Positions 6,930-14,304 of a stretch of 19,160 nucleotides of DNA are shown in pieces; positions within the stretch are counted from its first letter, which is position 1; each line of letters begins with the position of its first letter. A program made the translations under genes and the position numbers. The DNA is from Halorhodospira sp. (GTDB lineage: Bacteria > Pseudomonadota > Gammaproteobacteria > Nitrococcales > Halorhodospiraceae). The notes beneath the pieces are model-generated. The model ran no database searches. It worked only from the letters and a program-made list of their open reading frames with translations, and had not been told where the DNA came from. The DNA lies in contig SKJZ01000229.1 of assembly GCA_007121755.1 (NCBI GenBank), positions 1 through 19,160 of the forward strand, read 5' to 3'.

Positions 6930-6966
6930 TATTGGAACTAGACGTATTCGAAAAGTTCAATACAAT
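6930..6966 (+). promoter_or_regulatory. Promoter with overlapping inverted repeat, DsrC/TusE-like gene
   Basis: TAGACG (6939-6944) and TACAAT (6961-6966), 16 bases apart, form a plausible sigma-70 promoter with a start near 6973, some 22 bases before the chosen ATG. An imperfect inverted repeat, TATTGGAACT (6930-6939) with AGTTCAATA (6954-6962), overlaps both hexamers and could be an operator. The arms differ by one inserted G. Strength and regulator are unknown. Confidence 0.4.
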
Positions 6967-6994
6967 GTATGTAATGCCCACCGACGGAGAGCTT

Positions 6995-7291
6995 ATGATG
7001 ATGCTGCCTAACCGCGACGGCGACGGATACCTCGCAAATATGAATGAGTGGACCCCGGAGATCGGCTTGGCCATGGCGGAGGCCGACGGCGTCGAGCTGA
7101 ACGACGCGCAGTGGGAGCAGATCTTGCGGGCCCGGGAGTACTACGAGGACCACTCGGTGGTGCCGCCCGTCCGCAAGTTTGCCAAGTATATTGGCGAGGA
7201 TCAGAAGGTGCTCTTCCAGCTCTGGCAAACCGGCCCGATGAAGCCGATCACCAAATACGGCGGCCTGCCAAAACCGACCGGCTGCGTCTAA
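6995..7291 (+). CDS. TusE/DsrC-family sulfur-carrier protein, short form
   Basis: The 98-aa protein has the DsrC/TusE signature: GYLANMNEWTPEIGLAMAEADG, then WEQILRAREYYEDHSVVPPVRKF, and the C-terminal arm GGLPKPTGCV with the invariant penultimate cysteine. The family relays persulfides: TusE in tRNA 2-thiouridine synthesis, DsrC in dissimilatory sulfur metabolism. The second cysteine of true DsrC, about ten residues before the last, is replaced by Thr-Lys (ITKYGG), as in TusE, so a two-cysteine trisulfide cycle is not possible. It is about ten residues shorter than E. coli TusE (109 aa) in the loop before the arm. Three tandem ATGs at 6995, 6998 and 7001 follow GGAGAG; upstream in-frame ATGs at 6965 and 6974 fall on or near the predicted promoter. 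No tusBCD or dsr genes adjoin it, so substrate and partner are open. Confidence 0.88.
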   Translation: MMMLPNRDGDGYLANMNEWTPEIGLAMAEADGVELNDAQWEQILRAREYYEDHSVVPPVRKFAKYIGEDQKVLFQLWQTGPMKPITKYGGLPKPTGCV

Positions 7292-7337
7292 ATACAAAAA
7301 CGCGAAGCTCGAAAAACCGCCCCCGCCGTATTCCGCC

Positions 7338-7359
7338 CGTGCGTCCTTCCGGACGCGCG
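7338..7359. terminator. Stable hairpin between convergent genes
   Basis: CGTGCGTCC and GGACGCGCG pair over nine positions (one T-G wobble) around a TTCC loop. It lies between the stop of the DsrC/TusE-like gene (7291) and the stop of the convergent exported-protein gene (7397). No T-tract follows on either strand, so termination, if any, would not be classical. mRNA 3'-end protection is an alternative. Confidence 0.45.
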
Positions 7360-7396
7360 ATCACAGGGGTGGGACTTTTGCGGCACCGTAATCCCG

Positions 7397-7786
7397 CTAA
7401 CCGCCCGGTTCAATATCGGCGGCCGGAGCGCCCTCTTCGTTGTACATGCGGATACCGTTTTCAATGCGGTAGTACGTCCAACAGCGCAACTGCCCCTCCC
7501 ATACATCGTCGAAGCGCATGCACGCCTTGCCGTCTTCCGGGACGGTAAACTCCCCTGAACCCCGGCGCTCGGTGGCGGGGATGCTTCCATCCGCCGCCAC
7601 ATAGGTCTCGAACCGGTACCCCCCGGGCGTGATGCCGGTCACGGTGTTGCCCAGATAGAGCGCCTCCAACTCTTCAGCGGAGAGCGCCTCCGCCCCTTCC
7701 GCCACGGCGCGCTCCTCCTCGGTACCGGCCCAGGCGACCACGCTGACCAACAACCCCACGGTAAGCACCCTCCTTAAAACGCGCAT
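7397..7786 (-). CDS. Small exported protein, DUF995-like
   Basis: The 129-aa product starts with a clear Sec signal peptide (MRVLRRVLTVGLLVSVVAWA, cleavage likely after A20). The mature part carries SAEELEALYLGNTVTG (36-51), followed by a repeated strand pattern with an aromatic Tyr/Phe-rich core (GGYRFETYVAADGS). Two cysteines (C89 in GKACMRF, C102 in LRCWTYY) could form a disulfide in the periplasm. This layout resembles DUF995-type small periplasmic proteins with a GxTVTG strand, but the match is by eye. The ATG at 7786 follows AGGGGGA. It is divergent from the chemoreceptor gene, with 239 bases between the starts; that gap holds AT-rich sequence (about 7795-7900) likely carrying promoters for both, none of which I could fix. 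Function unknown. Confidence 0.75.
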   Translation of the reverse strand: MRVLRRVLTVGLLVSVVAWAGTEEERAVAEGAEALSAEELEALYLGNTVTGITPGGYRFETYVAADGSIPATERRGSGEFTVPEDGKACMRFDDVWEGQLRCWTYYRIENGIRMYNEEGAPAADIEPGG

Positions 7787-8025
7787 AAATCCCCCTATTC
7801 ATCACAGGCGATCTGTGGTATCAACCTACCAACAGCCGGATCTTTATTTAATACAGGCAATAAACTGCTGGTTTACTAATTGAAACTACCTATACCTCTC
7901 AGTGGCGGCGCCTGCGCCGGGAAAGCCTACACGGGTGATTCAGCGCCCGCATTGTCACACACAGACTGCCCCGGCGCCGCCGTGGCCTATGGAAGAAGAA
8001 CCAAACCAACCGTGGAGGGTGCTGA

Positions 8026-9645
8026 ATGATCGCAAACTGGCCACTGGGGCGGAAGCTGGGGGTAGCTTTCGGATTAGTCGTACTGTTGATGATCGTCGTC
8101 GCGTCGATGGCGTACATTGCCCTCCAGCGGGTCAGTGAACACAACCGCCAGGCGATGGAGATCATGGACCAGGCCATGCTCGTAGTCGAACGGGAAGTGG
8201 ACCACTTGAATTGGACCAACGAGCTGGCCGACAGTTTCCTCGCCCGCGCCCGCTTCGGCGGGCAGCTCGACTTTACACAGTGCGCATTTGGACAGTGGTT
8301 CTACGGCTTCCTGGATTCGGAACACTACGCAGCGGCCAGTGACGAATTCCGTGCCGCGTTCGACGCCATGGAGGGCCCCCACACGCGTTTACACGACTCG
8401 GCGGTGGATATCGTCGAACTGCAGCGGCAAGGAGAATACGAGGCCGCCGAAGCCATCTACCACGACCGGACCGTAGGCATTCTTGCGGAGTTACGGCAGC
8501 GGCTTAAGGCGTTCGAAGAGATACTGGACGGCGAACGACAGTCCCTGGTCGACCGGGCCCGGTCGCAAGAGGTCCGGGCCCTCCGGGTGATCGCCGGGAG
8601 CACCGCTCTGGGCGTACTCGCGGCGGTGCTGCTGGCGGCGCTGTTGACCCGCTACATCGTATCGTCCATGAACGAACTCGGCGCCGTCGCCGAACGCATC
8701 GCCAGCGGCGTTCTCACGCCGGAGAAGATGGCGGTCAAGGGGAACGATGAGATCGGCCGCACCACCGAAGCGGTCAACCGCATGGAAGACGACATCCGCT
8801 CCCTGGTCGATGCGGTTCAGCGTTCAGCGCTGGAGGTCGCCCAAGCCACTCAGGAGTTGACCACCGTCGCCACTCAAGCCCGTGACGGCGTCCACCGACA
8901 ACGTGAAGAGACTGACCAGGTGGCCACCGCAATGAACGAGATGAACGCCACCGTGGCTGAAGTGGCGCATAACACTCAGCAGGCCGCCGAGGCCGCCCGC
9001 CACGGTGACGAAGAGGTCCGCAGCAGCCAGGCGAAGACCCGACAGAACGCCTTGGGCGCCGAACAGTTGGCCGAGGAGGTCCAGGGGACGGCCGACGCCG
9101 TGCAGAACGTAGCGGCCCAAACAGAAGAGATCGGTGAGGTCGTGGGCATGATCCAGCAGATCACCGAACAGACCAACCTGCTCTCGCTCAACGCCGCTAT
9201 CGAGGCAGCCCGGGCTGGTGAAGAGGGGCGTGGTTTCGCCGTAGTGGCCCAGGAGGTACGGAGCCTGGCCCACCGCACCCAAGAGTCGACCACCCGTATC
9301 CAGGGGATCATTGAACAGCTTCAGGAACGGGTAACCGGAGCCGTCACCGCCATGGAGGGGGAGCAGACCCGCGCCACTGAGGTAGTGGAAGAGGCACGAC
9401 AGGTGGAGGAGAGCCTCGACCGCCTGAGCCGGGGCATCCGCACCATCCACGAAATGAACGACCAGATCGCCTCGGCGTCGGAGGAACAGAGTCAGGTCGC
9501 GGAGGAGATCAACAGCAACCTTCAGAGTATCTCGACCGTGGCTGACGAGACCGCCTCGGCCGCGGATGAAGTCGCCTCGGCCAGCGAGCAATTGGCCCGG
9601 CTGGCGGAGAACCTGAAGGAACAGGCGAATCGATTTTCGCTGTAA
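8026..9645 (+). CDS. Methyl-accepting chemotaxis protein with periplasmic CZB-type zinc site
   Basis: This 539-aa chemoreceptor has membrane segments at about 11-34 and 187-211, a HAMP linker (about 212-265) and a signalling coiled coil whose hairpin tip is intact (EQTNLLSLNAAIEAARAGE, 381-399, then GRGFAVVAQEVRSLAHRT). The periplasmic region contains a CZB-like zinc pattern: H60 (HLNW), C86 in CAFGQW, and HxxxH at H119/H123, with spacings of 25 and 27 residues that fit the CZB consensus. CZB is usually cytoplasmic at a receptor's end, so a periplasmic site suggests sensing of zinc or of oxidants such as HOCl outside the membrane, an inference. No C-terminal NWETF-type tether is present. The start has GGAGGG 6 bases upstream. 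It is followed after 108 bases by a GGDEF-EAL gene. Confidence 0.95.
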   Translation: MIANWPLGRKLGVAFGLVVLLMIVVASMAYIALQRVSEHNRQAMEIMDQAMLVVEREVDHLNWTNELADSFLARARFGGQLDFTQCAFGQWFYGFLDSEHYAAASDEFRAAFDAMEGPHTRLHDSAVDIVELQRQGEYEAAEAIYHDRTVGILAELRQRLKAFEEILDGERQSLVDRARSQEVRALRVIAGSTALGVLAAVLLAALLTRYIVSSMNELGAVAERIASGVLTPEKMAVKGNDEIGRTTEAVNRMEDDIRSLVDAVQRSALEVAQATQELTTVATQARDGVHRQREETDQVATAMNEMNATVAEVAHNTQQAAEAARHGDEEVRSSQAKTRQNALGAEQLAEEVQGTADAVQNVAAQTEEIGEVVGMIQQITEQTNLLSLNAAIEAARAGEEGRGFAVVAQEVRSLAHRTQESTTRIQGIIEQLQERVTGAVTAMEGEQTRATEVVEEARQVEESLDRLSRGIRTIHEMNDQIASASEEQSQVAEEINSNLQSISTVADETASAADEVASASEQLARLAENLKEQANRFSL

Positions 9646-9670
9646 GCGCCTACGGGATTCGCGCTGCAAC

Positions 9671-9703
9671 AGGCCGTTTCGGGATTATTCCCGTGCTTGG
9701 CCT
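9671..9703 (+). terminator. Nested hairpin between chemoreceptor and GGDEF-EAL genes
   Basis: An outer stem AGGCC/GGCCT (9671-9675, 9699-9703) encloses an inner stem CGGGA/TCCCG (9680-9684, 9689-9693) with a TTAT loop. It starts 25 bases after the chemoreceptor stop. No clear T-run follows, and the right arm overlaps the -35 hexamer of the next promoter, so it may be regulatory rather than a terminator. CCTACGGGATTC (9650-9661) and CCTACGGGTTTC (9701-9712) form an 11-of-12 direct repeat around it. Confidence 0.35.
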
Positions 9704-9724
9704 ACGGGTTTCATAAGGTACAAT
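9697..9724 (+). promoter_or_regulatory. Candidate promoter of the GGDEF-EAL gene
   Basis: TTGGCC (9697-9702) and TACAAT (9719-9724) are 16 bases apart, with four and five matches to consensus. Transcription would start near 9731, about 23 bases before the ATG. The upstream in-frame TTG at 9697 lies in the -35 element and is therefore unlikely to be a start codon. Confidence 0.4.
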
Positions 9725-9753
9725 CCCCCCCGAACTGGACCGGTAGTCTCTCT

Positions 9754-12315
9754 ATGCCTCGGATACACTCGCTTCGCTCGCTGGTCTTTATCACGCTTTC
9801 CGTCGGCGCCATCGTGGTCTTTTTGGTCACGACCGCCGCCGCCACGTTCCTCTACGAGCGGCTACTGCACGAGAACGCGCGCGAGGCCGCGCATACGCAG
9901 GCGCGGGAGATCGCGCTGCAGGCCGATAAGCTGCTTGCTGAAGGTTGGAGCGTTGACCGCGTCCGCGACCATTTAGAGAGTACGGCAAGCCATGTGCGCG
10001 AAGAGACGCGGCTCAGCATCCACTCCCCGGAAGCCCTCACCGGCGACCGGATGGCAGAGGGCGACCAGAACGCCACCCGCGCCGACGGGCCGCTGGCGCT
10101 TGCCCTGGAAACCGGCAAGGCGAGGACAGTCACCGCCGGCCGCGATATTCGGCATGTGATTCCGGTGCCGGCGGGCGCTGCACAGCCGCTCGCGATCGTC
10201 GACTTCCGCCAGAGTAGCCGCGTAGTACCGCTGGCAACCCGGCTCAGCTATATCTCCGTATTCGTCATCTTCGCGGCGCTGGCACTGCTAGCGGCCGCTT
10301 TCACCGCGTCGGTGGCCACGCGCCACATCCAGCGACCGGTCGCGGCACTGCAGCGGCAGGTACAGCAGATCAACACGGTGAAGGATCTCACCGAGATGGA
10401 TCTAGGGCAGGCCGACTTCGGTTTCGACGAACTCAATCGCGTCTATCAGCCGGTGGAGGCGCTGGTCGACCGGCTGCGCCACGTGGCCGTGGACAAGGAC
10501 ATCCTGGAGTTCGAGATCCGGTTGCTGAGTAAGTTCATCATCACCTCCGACGTGGTCAAGGACTGGCGTGAGTATGTTCAGCAGTTGCTGCTGGAGATCA
10601 ATGAAATCCTCCCCGCATACGCCTTGATCACCCTCTTCCGTACCGATGACGAATCTTACGAGGTCGACCTCTTCTGGTATCGAACCCCAACTCCGGAGAA
10701 CCGCCAGGACTTCATCAATATTATCCGCCAGCGGATCGACGCCCAGCACGGTGAAGATACGGTCAAGACCGATATGCGGGTGGAGCACTTCATCGCCGAC
10801 CCGGACCACGACCTGCCCGCCCTCGACTACACCGGACTCGAACTGCAGACCAAGTCACTAATCCTCGAATCGCCTCGCATCGGCGGCATCGCTGGGATCG
10901 GCGTCCAGTCCACGGTAGCTCAAGACCCCACCCGGCACATGGTGATCGACAGCATCCTGACGACGCTGATCAACCTGGTCGGCTCGGTGAAGGCGATCTA
11001 CCGTTACACCCAGGATCTGGAATACTACGCCACCCGCGACCCGCTCACCGGCCTATACAACCAGAGGGTCTTCTGGGAGCTATTGGGCTACGAAGTGGTC
11101 CGCGCTGCCCGCCACGAGGACCACTTCGCGATCCTCATGGTCGATCTGGACAACTTTAAGACGATCAACGACCGTTACGGCCACGCGTTCGGCGACCAGT
11201 TTCTCGGCCACCTCGCCGACGCCCTCCACCAGGTGACCCGCCAGGGCGATATCGTGGCCCGTTACGGCGGCGACGAATTCACGTTGATCCTGCCGGAGGC
11301 CGACGGCGAGCAGGCGTGGCTAGTGGCCTCCCGCATCCAGGAGGCCGACACCAGCATCACCGCCCCCGACGGACACATCATTCGCGCCACCTGCTCGATC
11401 GGCATCGCCGTCTACCCCGACCACGGCAAAGACGCCCGGGAGTTGTTCACCGTGGCCGACAACGTCATGTACCGGACAAAACGCGACGGCAAGGACGCGA
11501 TCCACCTGCCGAGCCAGGACGACGTGGCCGAGATCTTCCGGGAGAGCGGCGAGAAATCCCACATGGTGCTCACCGCTTTGGAGGAGCAGCGCATCGTGCC
11601 GTATTTCCAGCCTATCGTGGATCTCCAGACCGGCGAAGTGCCGATCCACGAGGTGCTGATGCGCATCGAAACTGACAATAAGATGATCTCCGCCGGCGAG
11701 TTCGTGGAAGTAGCCGAAGGCATGGGGATCATCCACCGCATGGACTACCAGCTGGTGGAGAAGGCATTTCAGGCCATTGCCGACCAAGATTACCGGGGGT
11801 TGGTGTTCATCAACATGTCTCCCAAGGCGCTGATTGTCGGAGAGTTCCTGTCCAAGGTCCGCCAATTTGCGGCCGCCGCCGGCATCGAACCCGGCCGCGT
11901 GGTCTTCGAGTTAACCGAGCGGGACACGGTGAAGAATGTCACTCTGTTGGAGAAGTTCGCTGCCGAACTCAAGGCGGAAGGCTTCCGCTTCGCCATCGAC
12001 GACTTCGGCTCCGGGTTCTCGTCGTTCCACTACATCAAGCGGCTGCCGATCGACTATCTGAAGATCGAGGGCGACTTTGTTCGCAACATGCTGGACGACC
12101 CGCGGGACTGCGCAATGATCGAGAGCATGATTACCTTGGCGCGCGGATTGGGCATTAAGACGGTGGCCGAACACGTGGAAGATCAAGCCGTGATGGAGGC
12201 CATCCGCAACTACGGCGCGGACTACGCCCAGGGCTTCCACTTGGGCCGCCCCAGCCGCACCCTCACCGCCGCACTCCAGGCGGATGCGTGGAGCCCCAAC
12301 CGGCAACCGGGCTGA
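9754..12315 (+). CDS. Dual GGDEF-EAL c-di-GMP enzyme with membrane sensor
   Basis: The 853-aa protein has an N-terminal membrane segment (about 10-34), a periplasmic sensor (about 35-164), a second membrane segment (about 165-188), a HAMP-like linker and a GAF-like middle domain (about 255-400). A diguanylate cyclase domain follows: RYGGDEF with GGDEF at 505-509, and an intact inhibitory site RQGD at 496-499, exactly five residues before it. The EAL phosphodiesterase domain comes last. All EAL catalytic residues are present: E633 (EVL), N687, E722, D749-D750 (DDFGSG), K770, E806 and Q826. So both synthesis and degradation of c-di-GMP look chemically possible, with product inhibition of the cyclase. 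The ATG at 9754 lacks a good Shine-Dalgarno. A convergent double-receiver gene ends 43 bases after it. Confidence 0.95.
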   Translation: MPRIHSLRSLVFITLSVGAIVVFLVTTAAATFLYERLLHENAREAAHTQAREIALQADKLLAEGWSVDRVRDHLESTASHVREETRLSIHSPEALTGDRMAEGDQNATRADGPLALALETGKARTVTAGRDIRHVIPVPAGAAQPLAIVDFRQSSRVVPLATRLSYISVFVIFAALALLAAAFTASVATRHIQRPVAALQRQVQQINTVKDLTEMDLGQADFGFDELNRVYQPVEALVDRLRHVAVDKDILEFEIRLLSKFIITSDVVKDWREYVQQLLLEINEILPAYALITLFRTDDESYEVDLFWYRTPTPENRQDFINIIRQRIDAQHGEDTVKTDMRVEHFIADPDHDLPALDYTGLELQTKSLILESPRIGGIAGIGVQSTVAQDPTRHMVIDSILTTLINLVGSVKAIYRYTQDLEYYATRDPLTGLYNQRVFWELLGYEVVRAARHEDHFAILMVDLDNFKTINDRYGHAFGDQFLGHLADALHQVTRQGDIVARYGGDEFTLILPEADGEQAWLVASRIQEADTSITAPDGHIIRATCSIGIAVYPDHGKDARELFTVADNVMYRTKRDGKDAIHLPSQDDVAEIFRESGEKSHMVLTALEEQRIVPYFQPIVDLQTGEVPIHEVLMRIETDNKMISAGEFVEVAEGMGIIHRMDYQLVEKAFQAIADQDYRGLVFINMSPKALIVGEFLSKVRQFAAAAGIEPGRVVFELTERDTVKNVTLLEKFAAELKAEGFRFAIDDFGSGFSSFHYIKRLPIDYLKIEGDFVRNMLDDPRDCAMIESMITLARGLGIKTVAEHVEDQAVMEAIRNYGADYAQGFHLGRPSRTLTAALQADAWSPNRQPG

Positions 12316-12333
12316 TCCGGCCCGCTATAGACT

Positions 12334-12355
12334 GCTGGCCGCGCGCTCGGCCAGC
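12334..12355. terminator. Bidirectional hairpin between convergent genes
   Basis: GCTGGCCG (12334-12341) and CGGCCAGC (12348-12355) form a perfect 8-bp stem with a 6-base loop, sitting in the 43-base gap between the GGDEF-EAL stop and the convergent response-regulator stop. There is no T-tract on either side. A shared 3' end for both transcripts is the natural reading. Confidence 0.55.
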
Positions 12356-12358
12356 GCC

Positions 12359-13159
12359 TCAACCGAGCAAGCGGAACAGCATCTCCTTGGCGGTGACCGG
12401 GTCGAACGGCTTTTCGCAGATAGCGTCGACACCAGCCTGGGTGATGTGGTTCAAGTAGGTCTGGTTGTCCTCCGAGCTGACCATCAGAATGGGCAAATGG
12501 GAGAACATGGCATCTCCACGGATGAACTCGGTCAACTCCCGGCCGTCCATCTCCGGCATATTGTAATCAGTCACCACCAGATCGAAGGCGTGCTCCCGCA
12601 GCAGCGTCGTGGCCTCCTTGCCGTTCTCCGCTTCCTCGAAACGGGTAGCTCCGATACTCTCCAGAACCCGACGAATATGCTTCCGTGCAGTACGGCTGTC
12701 ATCGACCACCAGGATGCGTAGCGAGATGATATCGAAGTAGTCCAGATCGATTTCCTGGCCGGAGACAAAATCGAGCGTCGCGCGTATGGCGCAGTCCAGA
12801 TCCTCGGCCGTAAACGGTTTTGGGAGAATCGCCAATACTCCGGACTGCCGCAGCGTTTCAAGATACTTCCGATCCCGCACGCTGGAGATCACCATGAAGG
12901 CTTGATCCTCTGTCTCGGGCCGAGCCCTCAAATCGTTCAGAAAGTCTTCAGCCGTGCCATCGGGAAGATACATGGCGCTGACGACCAGATCCGGCTGCGA
13001 CTTGGATATAGCGGCCCTGGCCTCCGCCAAAGTAGTCGCCGTCTCGATATTGCGGACCCCGAGATCTCGCATGCTCTGGTTGATAATGCGGCTCTGCACA
13101 TCCGATGGCTCGACCAGCAACAGCGAGAGTTCGCTAACGGTTATGGCGGTGCTTTCCAC
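12359..13159 (-). CDS. Double-receiver response regulator, first receiver degenerate
   Basis: The 266-aa protein consists of two CheY-like receivers and nothing else. Receiver 1 (about 8-125) lacks the phosphoacceptor: the aligned position is A62 in DLVVSAMYLPDG, though the switch-side KPF (K114) stays. Receiver 2 (about 147-266) is complete: DD at 153-154, D198 in DLVVTDYNMPEMDG, S228-S229, K250 (EKPF). With no output domain it probably acts by protein contact, as chemotaxis or c-di-GMP-linked receivers do. The start chosen is GTG 13159, preceded by AGGAGG 4 bases upstream; a longer frame to a TTG at 13195 lacks a ribosome site. It converges on the GGDEF-EAL gene. Confidence 0.9.
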   Translation of the reverse strand: MESTAITVSELSLLLVEPSDVQSRIINQSMRDLGVRNIETATTLAEARAAISKSQPDLVVSAMYLPDGTAEDFLNDLRARPETEDQAFMVISSVRDRKYLETLRQSGVLAILPKPFTAEDLDCAIRATLDFVSGQEIDLDYFDIISLRILVVDDSRTARKHIRRVLESIGATRFEEAENGKEATTLLREHAFDLVVTDYNMPEMDGRELTEFIRGDAMFSHLPILMVSSEDNQTYLNHITQAGVDAICEKPFDPVTAKEMLFRLLG

Positions 13160-13201
13160 GGATCCTCCTGGACTCGTTTTCCCTAAGGCGGGCAACCACG
13201 C

Positions 13202-13230
13202 TTTTTACATGGTCTAAACCGGCGTGGCAA
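13202..13230 (-). promoter_or_regulatory. Candidate promoter of the double-receiver gene
   Basis: On the minus strand TTGCCA (13230-13225) is followed after 17 bases by TAAAAA (13207-13202). The start would be near 13195, giving a leader of about 35 nt with the AGGAGG site. A CCACGC/GCGTGG inverted repeat (13196-13201, 13221-13226) brackets the spacer and the -10. Confidence 0.35.
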
Positions 13231-13256
13231 GCGCCCACTGACCCCTCCTACTGACA

Positions 13257-13274
13257 ACCCTTTCGCGAAAGGGT
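13257..13274. terminator. 18-bp perfect palindrome after the lipoprotein operon
   Basis: ACCCTTTCGCGAAAGGGT is completely self-complementary and lies 4 bases beyond the stop of the LPP20-like gene (13279). As RNA it gives a 7-bp stem with a CGCG loop. No T-run follows on the minus strand. It is probably the operon's 3' hairpin; a protein-binding palindrome is the alternative. Confidence 0.5.
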
Positions 13275-13278
13275 CGCA

Positions 13279-14304
13279 TCACTCCCCGGCCGCTATTTCC
13301 AACAGGGCCGCTGGTAAGTCCCGCTCCAAAACCCCTGCGACCCGCTCTACGGCCCGCTGTGACGCGGTCGCGCGATCGACGGCGGAGGCGCGAACCGGCC
13401 AGCGCCGCTCCCCCCGCGCGTCTCCCGCCGGGCCGTAGAGCGTCACGGTCAGACCGCCCCGGAACCAGTACCAACCGTCATGCTCGCCCAGATCATCCAA
13501 GGCGAGCCGCGCGTGCAGACGGTAATCAGATCCGTTCCCATTTGTCCGGAACCCGGTCTCGCCCAGGGCGGCCCCCAGCATTGCGGCAACCTCGTCCGCG
13601 TGATCGCCGTCCGCGGTGGCGGCAATATGGATGGAACCGATCCGCGCCCACCGCTCGGCGCGCAGTTCAGACACGTCATGCCGCAACGGAACCCCGCGCC
13701 CGGCAACCACCCGCAACGCCCTCTGGAGTTCTCCCCGCTCGCGCTGCGCAGCCAGCGCGCGACTCCATGCATCGAGCGCACGCAGCGCATCCTTCGCCTC
13801 ATCGGCCTGACGGAGGTAAGCCGATGTGCCGGCATCGAGATCAGAAATCTCTTCCCGTAGAGCGGCAGCGGCGCGCCCGCGGTGGAGCGCGGCCAGGGCG
13901 TGGAAACGCCCCGCTACAGGGTCGTGCCACGCCTCGGCGATCTCCACTCCGTGGAGCACCCCCTCGGCACGGGTCACTACCCGGCGCTGGACGGCCTGTT
14001 CCAGCCGCGCGCCGTCGGACCCCAATTCCAACATCTCGTCCTGGCGCGTCTCGGCCTCGATCTCCACCCGAAAGGCGCGGGCCAACTCGGCACGGGCCCG
14101 ATCGCGGGCGGTATCCAACTCGGACGCGGAAGCGCTGCCGAGCAAATACTCACGTTGCGGATACGCCTCGGGCTCCCCGCCGGCCACCCAGGCCGGCGGC
14201 ACCTCCGCCGGTATCCCGGCGCAGCCGGCAAGCAGCGCCGCCAGAGCGGCCGTCAACAGCGGCAACCCCGCCCGATCCACTCGCCTCCACGTCCGCTCGC
14301 TCAC
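13279..14304 (-). CDS. LPP20-like outer-membrane lipoprotein
   Basis: The 341-aa product has a signal peptide with lipobox LAGC at 25-28 (lipidation on C28; Ala at +2 favours the outer membrane). After it comes the LPP20-type segment: PPAWV, then YPQREYLLGSASASELDTARDRARAELAR (about 48-76), the recurring pattern of this family. The middle region is a long helical stretch rich in Ala/Arg/Glu, and the C-terminal half has alternating strands (RIGSIHIAATADGDHADEVAAMLGAAL, then DYRLHARLALDDL). GTG 14304 was chosen because GAGGAG lies upstream and the start overlaps the previous gene's stop (GTGA), so the genes are translationally coupled. Such proteins often sit beside LpoB/COG3014 lipoproteins. 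The precise function is unknown. Confidence 0.82.
   Translation of the reverse strand: MSERTWRRVDRAGLPLLTAALAALLAGCAGIPAEVPPAWVAGGEPEAYPQREYLLGSASASELDTARDRARAELARAFRVEIEAETRQDEMLELGSDGARLEQAVQRRVVTRAEGVLHGVEIAEAWHDPVAGRFHALAALHRGRAAAALREEISDLDAGTSAYLRQADEAKDALRALDAWSRALAAQRERGELQRALRVVAGRGVPLRHDVSELRAERWARIGSIHIAATADGDHADEVAAMLGAALGETGFRTNGNGSDYRLHARLALDDLGEHDGWYWFRGGLTVTLYGPAGDARGERRWPVRASAVDRATASQRAVERVAGVLERDLPAALLEIAAGE

Noticed and set aside
7904..7981. Inverted repeat GGCGGCGCC/GGCGCCGCC upstream of the chemoreceptor
   Set aside because: A 60-base loop and pure GC arms in GC-rich DNA; likely chance, though it lies in an mRNA leader.
7787..8025. Search for a sigma-28 promoter before the chemoreceptor
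   Set aside because: No TAAA-N15-GCCGATAA-like sequence was found; AT-rich hexamers there do not pair at proper spacing.
8824..9669. 281-codon open frame on the minus strand
   Set aside because: It is fully opposite the chemoreceptor's signalling domain; low-complexity Leu/Gly translation and no ribosome site.
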